The notes beneath the pieces were generated by a model. It did not search any database and was not told the origin of the DNA. It worked only from the letters and a program-made list of their open reading frames with translations. Below, piece after piece: positions 7,456-15,314 of a DNA stretch of 29,966 nucleotides (positions are counted from its first letter, which is position 1; each line of letters begins with the position of its first letter). The DNA comes from Candidatus Saccharimonadia bacterium (lineage in GTDB: Bacteria > Patescibacteriota > Saccharimonadia > Saccharimonadales > Saccharimonadaceae), in the NCBI GenBank assembly GCA_023262335.1, contig JALRBE010000013.1, positions 1 through 29,966 on the forward strand, given 5' to 3'. The translations under genes and the position numbers were made by a program.

Positions 7456-7556
7456 TTTGAGTGCAGTTTGGTTTTTCTCCTCGAGCAACGCAAGGGAGCT
7501 GTATTCGATGATACTGCGACTGCGTATCGGAGAGGAAAAAATCAAAATGTGCCAAA
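7456..7556. repeat. Palindromic intergenic element, copy A
   Basis: Imperfect palindrome of about 100 bp. On the plus strand it begins TTTGAGTGCAGTTTGG and ends AAAATGTGCCAAA. The apex is GTAT (7501-7504), a six-base loop and ATAC (7511-7514). Below it ACGC pairs with GCGT, and the outer arms pair GGTTTTTCTCC with the GGAGAGGAAAAA side. Copies B and C share ends and architecture. It lies 11 bases beyond the secA stop and 13 bases before the ribosome site of the M16 gene. Confidence 0.8.
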
Positions 7557-7566
7557 TGCCGGCGGA

Positions 7567-10185
7567 TCATTTGCGGTTCTTCTTTCGATTCTGACGCTGC
7601 GTCTTCTTTTTCTTGCGGGCGTCGTTCTTCGCCTTGTTCTCAGCTTGCTGCGATTTTTTGTTCACCTTGAAGTCGCCGTCACGATTCGATTCGCCACTGG
7701 TGACTTCGTTGACGCCGCGCTCGACGGACGTTTCGGCAAGACGAGTCAGCTCGGTGTCGTGGTCTTCGTCAAGCGTCGCCACGACGTCGCTCGGCCGTAC
7801 GCGCATGAGCGCCGACAATACTTCGTCGCGCAATGTGTTTTGCAGCCCTTCGAACAATTTTTGGCTTTCGGCACGATATTCCACCAATGGGTCGCGCTGG
7901 CCGACGGAACGCCAGTGAATGCCTTCGCGCAGGTGCTGCATGTTCTCGAGGTGTTGCATCCACAGCGTGTCGAGTACCTGGATATATACCTCGCGCTCTA
8001 CCTTGCGAATGATCTCTGGCGTCAGTTCCTTTTCTTTCTTAGCGTACAGCGCCGTAACGGCTTTGGTCGCCGCGTCAATGCGTGTCTTGTCCTTCTTTTC
8101 CGTCCCAATCTTTAGCAATTCGTCTTCCTTGACCGGGAACACGGCGCTGAATTCGTCGCGGAACTTCGGATTGTTCTTCGCTGGCACGCGGGCCAAGTCA
8201 GCCACTTTGTCTTTGATCAGCCGTTCGATTTCCGGCTTGATATCGCCGCCCTCAAGGATCTTGCGACGCATCACGTACACCACGCGGCGATGCCGATTGA
8301 TCACGTTGTCGTACTGGACGACGTTTTTTCGCATGTCGTAGTTGTAGCCCTCGACGCGCTTTTGCGCAGCTTCGAGCGTACGGGTAACCGCTTTGTTCTG
8401 AATCGGCGTGTCTTCGTCGACGCCAAGTCGGTCCATCAGGCTGGCAATGCGTTCGCCCTGGAAGATACGCATCAGGTCGTCTTCGGTCGACACGTAGAAC
8501 TGCGTCTCGCCTGGATCGCCTTGGCGACCGCCGCGTCCACGAAGCTGGTTGTCGATACGACGTGACTCATGGCGTTCGCTGCCAATTACCACCAAGCCGC
8601 CAAGCTCCTTGACGCCGTCGCCGAGCTTGATGTCGGTACCGCGGCCGGCAATGTTCGTCGCGAGCGTGATCGCGCCCTTCTGTCCTGCCTGTTCGATGAT
8701 GGCCGCTTCGCGCTCGTTATTCTTCGCGTTCAAAATTTCGTATTTGATGTTTTCTTTCTTCAAATAGTTCGCGATCAGTTCGTTCTTCGCGATCGACGCG
8801 CTGCCGACCAGCACCGGTCGTCCCGCCTTGTGGTGCTCCTTGATCGACTCCGCCACCGCTTTGAGTTTGCCTGTTTCCGTCTTGAAAATCAGGTCTTCCT
8901 TGTCCACGCGGGTCACCGGTCGGTTCGGCGGAATCTGTACCACGTCAAGACTGTAGATCTGCTGGAATTCCTCAGCCTCGGTAAAACCGGTACCTGTCAT
9001 GCCCGAAAGCTTCTTGTACAAACGGAAGAAATTCTGGAACGACACGGTCGCGAGCGTCATGCTCTCTTGCAACACCGGTACGCTTTCCTTGGCTTCGATC
9101 GCCTGGTGCAACCCTTCGTTGTAGCGACGTCCTTGCATCAAGCGACCGGTATGCTCGTCGACGATAATGACCTCGCCGCCGTTCGTGACCACGTAGTCCT
9201 TGTCGCGCTTGAACAGCGTCTGCGCCTTCAAGGCCTGGTCCATATGGTATACGGAGCGCACGTATTCAGGCGTGTACAAATTTTTTATGCCGAGCATTTT
9301 TTGGACGCGTTCGACGCCTTTGTCACTCAGCGCAACGGTACGGCGCTTTTCGTCGAGCACGTAATCCTCGGGAACAAGCTTGGCAGCGACCTTCGCGAAC
9401 TGCAGGTAGCTCTCCGGATTCTCCGCGGCCGGCGCGCTGATAATAAGCGGCGTGCGCGCTTCGTCGATCAGAATGGAGTCGACTTCGTCCACGATGGCGA
9501 AGTTCAGTTCGCGTTGGCGAAGCTCATCGACATCGTTCACCATGTTGTCGCGCAGGTAATCGAACCCGAACTCATTGTTCGTGCCGTAGGTGATGTCTGC
9601 CGCGTAGGCCTCTTTGCGCGTTACCGGCCGCAGCTTGCGCATACGTGGATCGTCGTGAGCCTCATTGTTGTACTCAGGGTCATAAAGGAACGACGCGTCG
9701 TTGATGATGACGCCAGTCGACATGCCGAGAAAATGGAACAGTTCTCCGTTCCAGCCGGCGTCACGCTGCGCCAAGTAGTCGTTGACGGTCACCACGTGCA
9801 CGCCCTTGCCTTCAAGCGCGTTCAGGTACGCCGCCAGCGTTGCCACGAGCGTCTTGCCTTCGCCGGTCTTCATCTCGGCGACGTTGCCGTCATGCAGCGC
9901 CATGCCGCCGATAAGCTGCACGTCGAAGTGCCGCATGCCCAGCACGCGGTCGCTAGCCTCGCGAACCAGCGCGAACGCGTCCGGCATGATCGTATCGAGC
10001 GTAGTGCCCTTTTTGCCAAGACGCTTCTTCAGATCGTCGGTCTGCTTTTTCAGCTCCGTCTTTTTCATCGCGTGGTATTTTTCTGCCAACGCGTTCACGA
10101 GCGCTACCTTCTTTTCGTAGCCCCTGACGACCCGCTTTTGCGGATCGCCGAATATTTTCGTTAAGACCTTTTGTCTATTCACCAT
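7567..10185 (-). CDS. secA: Preprotein translocase ATPase SecA
   Basis: Motor that pushes unfolded preproteins through SecYEG. 872 residues, typical length. Walker A is MKTGEGKT at 105-112, the DEAD-like motif is in AIVDEVDSILIDEARTPL, and the second nucleotide domain has NIAGRGTDIKLG and the QLRGRGGRQGDPG arginine finger region. The wing/scaffold region ends in a very basic Lys/Arg/Asn tail, and the CxCx8CH zinc motif that binds SecB in proteobacteria is absent. The start ATG at 10185 follows AGGAG and AGGG. An in-frame TGA at 7567-7569 ends the gene. Confidence 0.98.
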   Translation of the reverse strand: MVNRQKVLTKIFGDPQKRVVRGYEKKVALVNALAEKYHAMKKTELKKQTDDLKKRLGKKGTTLDTIMPDAFALVREASDRVLGMRHFDVQLIGGMALHDGNVAEMKTGEGKTLVATLAAYLNALEGKGVHVVTVNDYLAQRDAGWNGELFHFLGMSTGVIINDASFLYDPEYNNEAHDDPRMRKLRPVTRKEAYAADITYGTNNEFGFDYLRDNMVNDVDELRQRELNFAIVDEVDSILIDEARTPLIISAPAAENPESYLQFAKVAAKLVPEDYVLDEKRRTVALSDKGVERVQKMLGIKNLYTPEYVRSVYHMDQALKAQTLFKRDKDYVVTNGGEVIIVDEHTGRLMQGRRYNEGLHQAIEAKESVPVLQESMTLATVSFQNFFRLYKKLSGMTGTGFTEAEEFQQIYSLDVVQIPPNRPVTRVDKEDLIFKTETGKLKAVAESIKEHHKAGRPVLVGSASIAKNELIANYLKKENIKYEILNAKNNEREAAIIEQAGQKGAITLATNIAGRGTDIKLGDGVKELGGLVVIGSERHESRRIDNQLRGRGGRQGDPGETQFYVSTEDDLMRIFQGERIASLMDRLGVDEDTPIQNKAVTRTLEAAQKRVEGYNYDMRKNVVQYDNVINRHRRVVYVMRRKILEGGDIKPEIERLIKDKVADLARVPAKNNPKFRDEFSAVFPVKEDELLKIGTEKKDKTRIDAATKAVTALYAKKEKELTPEIIRKVEREVYIQVLDTLWMQHLENMQHLREGIHWRSVGQRDPLVEYRAESQKLFEGLQNTLRDEVLSALMRVRPSDVVATLDEDHDTELTRLAETSVERGVNEVTSGESNRDGDFKVNKKSQQAENKAKNDARKKKKTQRQNRKKNRK

Positions 10186-10231
10186 GATTAAGCCCTACTC
10201 CTGCCATATAGTCTGAAATTCACTGCATACT

Positions 10232-10237
10232 ATTATA
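10232..10237 (-). promoter_or_regulatory. -10 box upstream of secA
   Basis: TATAAT on the minus strand, about 46 bases before the secA ATG, leaving a conventional leader with AGGAG. The candidate -35 is weak. Confidence 0.5.
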
Positions 10238-10287
10238 GCGCGAATCACGCAAAAAGACAGTAGCCCGGTGTTGTGATTTGAAACGCC

Positions 10288-10662
10288 CTACGCCGCTTCG
10301 CGGGCATACCCGCGCTTGAAACGCGACAGCATGGCGTGGCGGCCGGTATGGCTCTTGGTCGTCGACTTGTATTTGTGCAGCTGCGCGGCAAGCTTCGCCT
10401 CGACGATATCGAGCGCGGCCAGTATGTTCACCGTCGAATCTTTCGCGGTCATCGTCTTGTTCGGCACGCGCACGATCACTTCGGCTTCGTATTTGTTGCC
10501 ATGCGCGCGGTTGACTTCTTTCAAAAGCACTTCGGCACTGGCGGTTTTGCGCGCGTGCCGCGGCAAGTACCGGTCAAGCCTGCTGATTTTTTTGATAACG
10601 TACTTTTTTGTTTGGTCATCGACGTCATATTTGACTCCGGTGATGCTTATTCGGTTGATCAT
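10288..10662 (-). CDS. hpf: Short ribosome hibernation promoting factor / RaiA family protein
   Basis: Binds the 30S decoding centre in slow-growing or starved cells and blocks mRNA and tRNA access. The 124 residues match the sigma54-modulation/S30EA fold: N-terminal ISITGVKYDVDDQTKKYVIKK, the KYEAEVIVRVPN strand and the DIVEAKLAAQLHKYK helix. The long-form C-terminal dimerisation domain is missing, leaving a short basic tail. The start has a perfect GGAGG six bases upstream. Expressed from its own promoter upstream of secA. Confidence 0.92.
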   Translation of the reverse strand: MINRISITGVKYDVDDQTKKYVIKKISRLDRYLPRHARKTASAEVLLKEVNRAHGNKYEAEVIVRVPNKTMTAKDSTVNILAALDIVEAKLAAQLHKYKSTTKSHTGRHAMLSRFKRGYAREAA

Positions 10663-10688
10663 GAATGTCCTCCGTCTAGGTACTTCTT

Positions 10689-10694
10689 ATTATA
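10689..10694 (-). promoter_or_regulatory. -10 box upstream of hpf
   Basis: TATAAT on the minus strand followed by a leader of about 20 bases with GGAGG, in the gap between the kinase gene and hpf. Confidence 0.55.
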
Positions 10695-10756
10695 CCGCGA
10701 ATGGCACCGTTCCATCAAATTCGCTTATGCGCGTACTGCCCGGAGTGTCGCGTGAA

Positions 10757-11368
10757 CTATATCACCCGTTCTAGGCCGAGGTGTTCCGCCGCTTTTTGCT
10801 GCGCATGATCAATACCGCTATCAGCTATGTCAAAATATCGATACCCATGCTCATCGCACTCCCGAATGATCTCGCGGCTTCTTGCGACGTTGAATTCCGC
10901 CCAAAACCGTATGTACTCATCGCTGTACTTCCGGTCTCGCATCCAGTTGTTATGCTCGGACGTGTCGCGTATGGCAATCACCCGCTCGGCATGATCTAGC
11001 GATGTATCCACCAAAAAAGCCGCTTTATGTTCTTGGTCCAGCTCGGTGAGCATCGACGGCCACAAGCAACCGTCACTAAGCACGTCGTCGCCAGCGTACG
11101 GAGCCGCGCCAAAATAACCCTTCATGAACTCCCATACCACCCCGTCGCGGCGGCGCAACCGTGCGATTCGCTCCTCGGGCGGCGCGAACTCGGCGACCGG
11201 GTCGACGATCTTGTCAAAAATGTCCGGTTGCGATTCGGGCGTGGTTACTTTGCGGATCGAGACCATTACGGCGTCTTGCGAAACTACCTGCCCGTCAAAA
11301 CCTTGCCGCAGTTGACGTGCCAGCGTCGACTTTCCGCAACGCGCCGACCCGCCAATAAGGTAAAGCAT
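10757..11368 (-). CDS. P-loop kinase-like ATPase coupled to serS
   Basis: 203 residues with Walker A GGSARCGKST at 6-15 at the extreme N-terminus, the usual layout of small-molecule or nucleotide kinases (AAA_33/cytidylate-kinase-like). A conserved-looking SDGCLWPSML lies mid-protein and an Arg-rich stretch near RDTSEHNNWMRDRKYSDEY resembles a kinase lid. The substrate cannot be read from sequence. Its ATG overlaps the serS stop as TGATG, so it is translated from the serS mRNA; whether it acts on tRNA, serine or something else is open. Confidence 0.75.
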   Translation of the reverse strand: MLYLIGGSARCGKSTLARQLRQGFDGQVVSQDAVMVSIRKVTTPESQPDIFDKIVDPVAEFAPPEERIARLRRRDGVVWEFMKGYFGAAPYAGDDVLSDGCLWPSMLTELDQEHKAAFLVDTSLDHAERVIAIRDTSEHNNWMRDRKYSDEYIRFWAEFNVARSREIIRECDEHGYRYFDIADSGIDHAQQKAAEHLGLERVI

Positions 11369-12666
11369 CAGATATTTTCTCGGTTGCCCAAGTATGGTCG
11401 AAGTGCTTCGGGAACGCGCACATAGCCGTATGCGTCCTGGCCGTTCTCGATGATCGCGATCATGATACGACCGAGCGCGAAGGCCGTCGCGTCGTTCGTA
11501 TGAATCAGCTCGAGTTCACCGTTTTTACGGCGCACGCGGGTCTTCAGGCGACGTGCTTGATAGTCCGTCATGTAATCCGCGGTATGCGTTTCGCGGTATT
11601 TGTCTTGCCCGGGTAGCCATGTTTCCATGTCTATGCCGCGCGCGTTCGGCTTGCCTATGTCGGCGGTACACTTTTGAATGACTTGGTACGACAGGCCGAG
11701 CGTCCTCAATAAATGCTCCTGGATAGCAACGAACAGCAAATGCTCTTTCATGCCGTCCTCGCCCGTCGTAAAGCTTTCCATCTCGAGCTTGTCGAACTGA
11801 TGCATGCGCAGAATGCCTTCCATGTCCTTGCCGTAGGTTCCGGCCTCGCGGCGGAAGCTGGTCGCGTAGCCCACGTAGCGGAGCGGCAGTTGTGCCTCGT
11901 CAAAAATCTCATCGGCATGCATGCTGCCGAGCACATGTTCCGCGCTGCCTTGTAGCCACAGGTCTTCGTCTTCGATCTTGTAGCGGTCGTCACGCGGCTC
12001 CAAACGGTCCATGGCGTCGTACAGTTCCGTACGAATCATCAACGGCGGCAAAATAGGAGTGAACGGTCGGACGTCGACGTCCAGGCCGGCTTCGTCGGCT
12101 ATCTCTTTGAGTTTCCCCTCGTCCGTCAGCGTGTCGATGACGAAACTGATGATAGCAAGCTGCAATTTGACCAGGTCGCCCTTGATGTACGCGAATCGTG
12201 AGCCCGAGACCTTCGCCGCCCGTTCCTTGTCGATCCAATCGCGCTGCTCGGCGATGTCGTAGTGGTTGCGCGGTTCGAAGTCGAACGTCGGCTTCTCGCC
12301 GACCGTCTTCGCGACCACGTTCTCGTCTTCGCTCGCGCCGACCGGCACGTCATCCGCCGCCATGTTCGGCACCTTCTTGAACAGTTCCGTAAACTCGGCG
12401 TCCGTTTTGCTCAGGTATTCTTCGCGCTCCGCCAGCTCTACCTTGATCCGTTTGCCTTCGTCGATCGTTTCTTGGTCGGGCTTGCCGCCCTTCATCTTCG
12501 AAGAATTCTGATTACGTTTTTCACGCAGCTCGTCGACTTGCTGCTGCAAAACGCGTCGCTCTTCATCCAGAGCAACTAATTTGTTCACGTCAACGTCGTA
12601 GCCCTTGTTCTTGGCATTTCGCGCAACAAGTTCTGGGTTCTCTCGGACAAAACGGATATCAATCAT
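11368..12666 (-). CDS. serS: Seryl-tRNA synthetase
   Basis: Charges tRNA-Ser. 432 residues, normal for the bacterial enzyme. An N-terminal antiparallel coiled coil (about 27-105) binds the long variable arm of tRNA-Ser. The class II core follows: motif 2 region YATSFRREAGTYGKDMEGILRMHQFDKLEM and motif 3 NDATAFALGRIMIAIIENGQ. The VPEALRPYLG ending is typical. No Shine-Dalgarno sequence precedes the ATG; a -10-like TACAAT ends six bases before it, implying a leaderless mRNA. It overlaps the downstream kinase gene. Confidence 0.97.
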   Translation of the reverse strand: MIDIRFVRENPELVARNAKNKGYDVDVNKLVALDEERRVLQQQVDELREKRNQNSSKMKGGKPDQETIDEGKRIKVELAEREEYLSKTDAEFTELFKKVPNMAADDVPVGASEDENVVAKTVGEKPTFDFEPRNHYDIAEQRDWIDKERAAKVSGSRFAYIKGDLVKLQLAIISFVIDTLTDEGKLKEIADEAGLDVDVRPFTPILPPLMIRTELYDAMDRLEPRDDRYKIEDEDLWLQGSAEHVLGSMHADEIFDEAQLPLRYVGYATSFRREAGTYGKDMEGILRMHQFDKLEMESFTTGEDGMKEHLLFVAIQEHLLRTLGLSYQVIQKCTADIGKPNARGIDMETWLPGQDKYRETHTADYMTDYQARRLKTRVRRKNGELELIHTNDATAFALGRIMIAIIENGQDAYGYVRVPEALRPYLGNRENI

Positions 12667-12672
12667 GCATAT

Positions 12673-12678
12673 ATTGTA
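12673..12678 (-). promoter_or_regulatory. -10 box of serS, leaderless layout
   Basis: TACAAT on the minus strand with six bases before ATG. A start seven bases downstream would place +1 on the A of the start codon. Confidence 0.5.
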
Positions 12679-12718
12679 TCAGATGTAACGGATTGAGCAT
12701 GGCCTAAAATTCGTACGC

Positions 12719-12817
12719 TTGGATGCAATTCGGATTTTATCTTCGAGCAACGCCAAGGAGCTGTATCTAAAAATACTGCGACTGCGTAGCACAGAAGAAA
12801 AATCCGAAGTGCGCCAA
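12719..12817. repeat. Palindromic intergenic element, copy B
   Basis: The cleanest copy. The left end TTGGATGCAATTCGGATTTT pairs with the right end AAATCCGAAGTGCGCCAA; CTTC pairs with GAAG, ACGC with GCGT, and the apex is GTAT (12763-12766), loop CTAAAA, ATAC (12773-12776). It starts ten bases after the stop of the ABC permease gene and lies upstream of the serS promoter. The sequence just outside the right end (GATGCGGATTTTA) resembles the left arm. Confidence 0.82.
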
Positions 12818-12827
12818 GATGCGGATT

Positions 12828-14204
12828 TTACTCCGTACGCAGTGCTTCGATCGGATCAAGCTTGGCCGCCTTGCGCGCCGGGAAGAATCCGGCCACGACC
12901 GCGATTACGACGAGCGCCAAGATGAGTGCCGCGATAGGCAGCGGCTGGAACACGAGAATCGCATTGCCCTCGCCCAAGCTCAACTGCTCGGTGACCCACG
13001 GGTTCAACAGCGTGCCGATCGCCCACGCGAGTCCCGCGCCGATCGCGCCACCTAAGAAGCCGATCCACGCAGCCTCGTAACGGAACAGTTTCGCGACGTC
13101 TCGGCTGCGCATGCCGAGCGCCTTCATGAGTCCGATCTGCTGCGTGCGCTCAAGCACACTGATGTACTGCGTATTGATGATTCCGAACACGCTCGCGAAG
13201 AGCGCTAGAACACCGAACCCAGCCACGATACCTTGCAGTATGTTCACGATCGTGAACAGCAGGTTCTGCAAATCCTTTGCCGTCTGTGCCGGATACCCAG
13301 CGTCAGACAACGCCTGCTTGACTGCCTCCGGCTCCTTGCCTTCCTTGGCAAGCGCCGTCGCGCTGGTGTACTTTTGATACTGACTTGTTCCCTGGGTCGT
13401 GTAATCCGCGATTGACTTCGCCTGCTCGCTCGAAAGCTGCATGGCCGTGCCCGCCATCAGTGCCGTTGACGATTGTTTCGTAATGGCACTCACGGTGAAC
13501 GTCACCTCCTTGGTTTCGCCACGGGTCAGTCGTTGCAACGCCGCCGCACTGCCGCTTGCCAGCGCTTGTTGCAACTGCTCATCAGTCGGCTGCGACGCCG
13601 GCTTGGCGACGGTCAACGTCACTTTCTTCCCAAGCACGTCCTGTACGCTCGTAGCAACGCCGGCCTTCACCAATGCCTCGGCGAACGATTCCGGCATCAC
13701 CACGTCCTGCGTGTCCAAATCGGTACCAAGCGGCGGCAAGTCGCCGGCAGCCGATTCGTTACGGATGCTCGAATCGTACCGTGCCACCTCCGACACGAAC
13801 TTCTTGTCGGAGCCTTCGATCGTCAAATAGTCGATAGTCAGTTGATAAATAGGCTGCACGTCCTCTATGTCGTCGCGTGCCGTCAGCTTGTCAATGTCGG
13901 CCTGCGTCAGCTGCTTCAACGCCACTCCGCCTTGGTTGGTGGCTACGTCCGGGTCGTACTCGCGCAGTCCCGACTGGCCAGGACCGCCGTCGAACAGCGC
14001 ATTGTCCTTGACGATGAACAGCGCTCGCGGGTTGACGTTCGAACCCACCAGCTTGTCGGCGTATTGGCGAGAACCTTCGCCCGCGGCAATACTGAGCGTC
14101 AACGTGAACGCGCCTACGGCGATCGCCAAACTCGTAAGAAGCGTGCGTGCCTTCGCCTGCCGTAGGCTTCGTCCTGCGCGTCGAATGATATCCCGTCGCT
14201 TCAT
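12828..14204 (-). CDS. ABC transporter permease, MacB/FtsX family
   Basis: 458 residues: a first membrane helix at about 20-42, a large extracytoplasmic domain (about 45-325), then three helices forming the FtsX-like core with LERTQQIGLMKALGMRSRDV and a terminal PARKAAKLDPIEALR motif characteristic of the family. The ATG overlaps the end of the ATPase gene as ATGA. Such pairs export peptides or lipids or work by mechanotransmission; the substrate here is unknown. Element B lies directly after the stop codon. Confidence 0.9.
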   Translation of the reverse strand: MKRRDIIRRAGRSLRQAKARTLLTSLAIAVGAFTLTLSIAAGEGSRQYADKLVGSNVNPRALFIVKDNALFDGGPGQSGLREYDPDVATNQGGVALKQLTQADIDKLTARDDIEDVQPIYQLTIDYLTIEGSDKKFVSEVARYDSSIRNESAAGDLPPLGTDLDTQDVVMPESFAEALVKAGVATSVQDVLGKKVTLTVAKPASQPTDEQLQQALASGSAAALQRLTRGETKEVTFTVSAITKQSSTALMAGTAMQLSSEQAKSIADYTTQGTSQYQKYTSATALAKEGKEPEAVKQALSDAGYPAQTAKDLQNLLFTIVNILQGIVAGFGVLALFASVFGIINTQYISVLERTQQIGLMKALGMRSRDVAKLFRYEAAWIGFLGGAIGAGLAWAIGTLLNPWVTEQLSLGEGNAILVFQPLPIAALILALVVIAVVAGFFPARKAAKLDPIEALRTE

Positions 14205-14935
14205 GCCTGTACCCTCCTGCCACCGACTGGTATCTTTTTAACCGTCGGCCGTTTTTCGTGATGCTCCGTCGCGAGCGCGATCTTGCCGTCCTTGATGAAC
14301 AGCTGCATGTCGCATTTCTTCGCGAGGTCAGGATCGTGCGTCACGACAATAAGCGTCGTCCCGTTCTTCTTGTTGTAATCAAACAGCAGGTCTTCGATGA
14401 TTTCTCCCGTCGAGCTGTCAAGATTGCCGGTCGGCTCGTCCGCGAACAGGATCGTCGGCTCGTTCACGATCGCTCGGGCGATTGCCAGGCGCTGCTTCTG
14501 CCCGCCGGAAAGGTTGCGTGCCTTCGACTTGATCTTGTCGGCGAGCTCCACCGCTTCGAGCGCCTTTTGCACCTTCGCCCTGCGCTCCTTTTTCGGAACG
14601 CCGGCGATCTCAAGCGGCAAACTCACGTTGTCGTAACAGGTTTCGTTCGCCTGCACGAAAAACGACTGGAATATGAAGCTCATCTTCGTCGCACGGAACC
14701 GGTCGACCTCTTTCGCCTTCAGTTGCAAAATATCCTCGCCGTCAATGATCACTTCGCCGGTTTGCGGCCGGTCCAACCCACTCATGGCATGCATGAGCGT
14801 CGACTTGCCGCTGCCGCTCTTGCCCACGATCGCCACGCTGGCGCCGTCGGGTATGGTGAATGACACGTCATCGAGCGCCGTGAAGACGTTTTGTTTTTTC
14901 CCATATGTTTTCGCTAGGCTCTTCACCTCGATCAT
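14201..14935 (-). CDS. ABC transporter ATP-binding protein (LolD/MacB type)
   Basis: ATPase partner of the downstream permease. Walker A GKSGSGKST near residue 36, signature LSGGQKQRLAIARA, Walker B TILFADEPTGNLD and the TTLIVVTHDPDLAKKC switch region are intact. I chose the ATG at 14935 because GGGGG lies six bases upstream of it; an ATG two codons earlier is possible. After the ABC core there is a short tail with a basic end (VKKIPVGGRRVQA). Confidence 0.92.
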   Translation of the reverse strand: MIEVKSLAKTYGKKQNVFTALDDVSFTIPDGASVAIVGKSGSGKSTLMHAMSGLDRPQTGEVIIDGEDILQLKAKEVDRFRATKMSFIFQSFFVQANETCYDNVSLPLEIAGVPKKERRAKVQKALEAVELADKIKSKARNLSGGQKQRLAIARAIVNEPTILFADEPTGNLDSSTGEIIEDLLFDYNKKNGTTLIVVTHDPDLAKKCDMQLFIKDGKIALATEHHEKRPTVKKIPVGGRRVQA

Positions 14936-14964
14936 GCGCATCCCCCACTGTATTACTGCTTATA

Positions 14965-14973
14965 ATTGTACCA
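14965..14973 (-). promoter_or_regulatory. Extended -10 promoter of the ABC exporter pair
   Basis: TGGTACAAT on the minus strand, about 29 bases before the ATPase ATG, leaving room for the G-rich ribosome site. Confidence 0.5.
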
Positions 14974-15005
14974 CGACGGTCGTCTCTATCCTCTTCGCGC
15001 GCATG

Positions 15006-15032
15006 AAAAAGTCCCGTGCGTCACGGGACTTT
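15006..15032 (-). terminator. Intrinsic terminator after the small zinc-finger gene
   Basis: Arms AAAGTCCCGTG (15008-15018) and CACGGGACTTT (15022-15032) with a three-base loop, followed on the minus strand by a T run read from 15010-15006. Confidence 0.88.
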
Positions 15033-15043
15033 GGTCACTCGGT

Positions 15044-15241
15044 TCAGTCAGTTGCAACCGGAGGCCGTTTCGGTACGTCCGCCATGCGGCCATACCGGCC
15101 GTGCTGCCAGTCGTGGGCAGTAATCGATCCGTCGTAGATTTCGCCCGAAGAACCTGGCTCCTGGCCTCGCTCCTCTTCCTTGTCGCAAATCCTGCATGAA
15201 CCCGGACCGCCCGAATAGCCGTGGTAGTAACAGTCTGCCAT
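15044..15241 (-). CDS. Small CxxH...CxxC zinc-finger-like protein
   Basis: 65 residues from the ATG at 15241, which has AGAGG seven bases upstream; earlier in-frame ATGs lack a ribosome site. Cys4, His7, Cys16 and Cys19 form C-x2-H-x8-C-x2-C, a plausible single zinc site around the tight turn GYSGGPGS. An acidic linker and polar tail follow. It has its own terminator. I do not recognise the family; a zinc-bound scaffold or small regulator is possible but unproven. Confidence 0.7.
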   Translation of the reverse strand: MADCYYHGYSGGPGSCRICDKEEERGQEPGSSGEIYDGSITAHDWQHGRYGRMADVPKRPPVATD

Positions 15242-15314
15242 GCCGAATCCTCTGCTCATAACGTACGCCACCGTAGCGAACAACTATAGTATACAACATT
15301 CAGGGGCAGGCAGC

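Noticed and set aside
8569..10164. Open frame of 531 codons on the plus strand inside secA
   Set aside because: Antisense shadow of a clearly conserved SecA; its translation is rich in His, Arg and Val with no domain, as expected from high-GC antisense frames.
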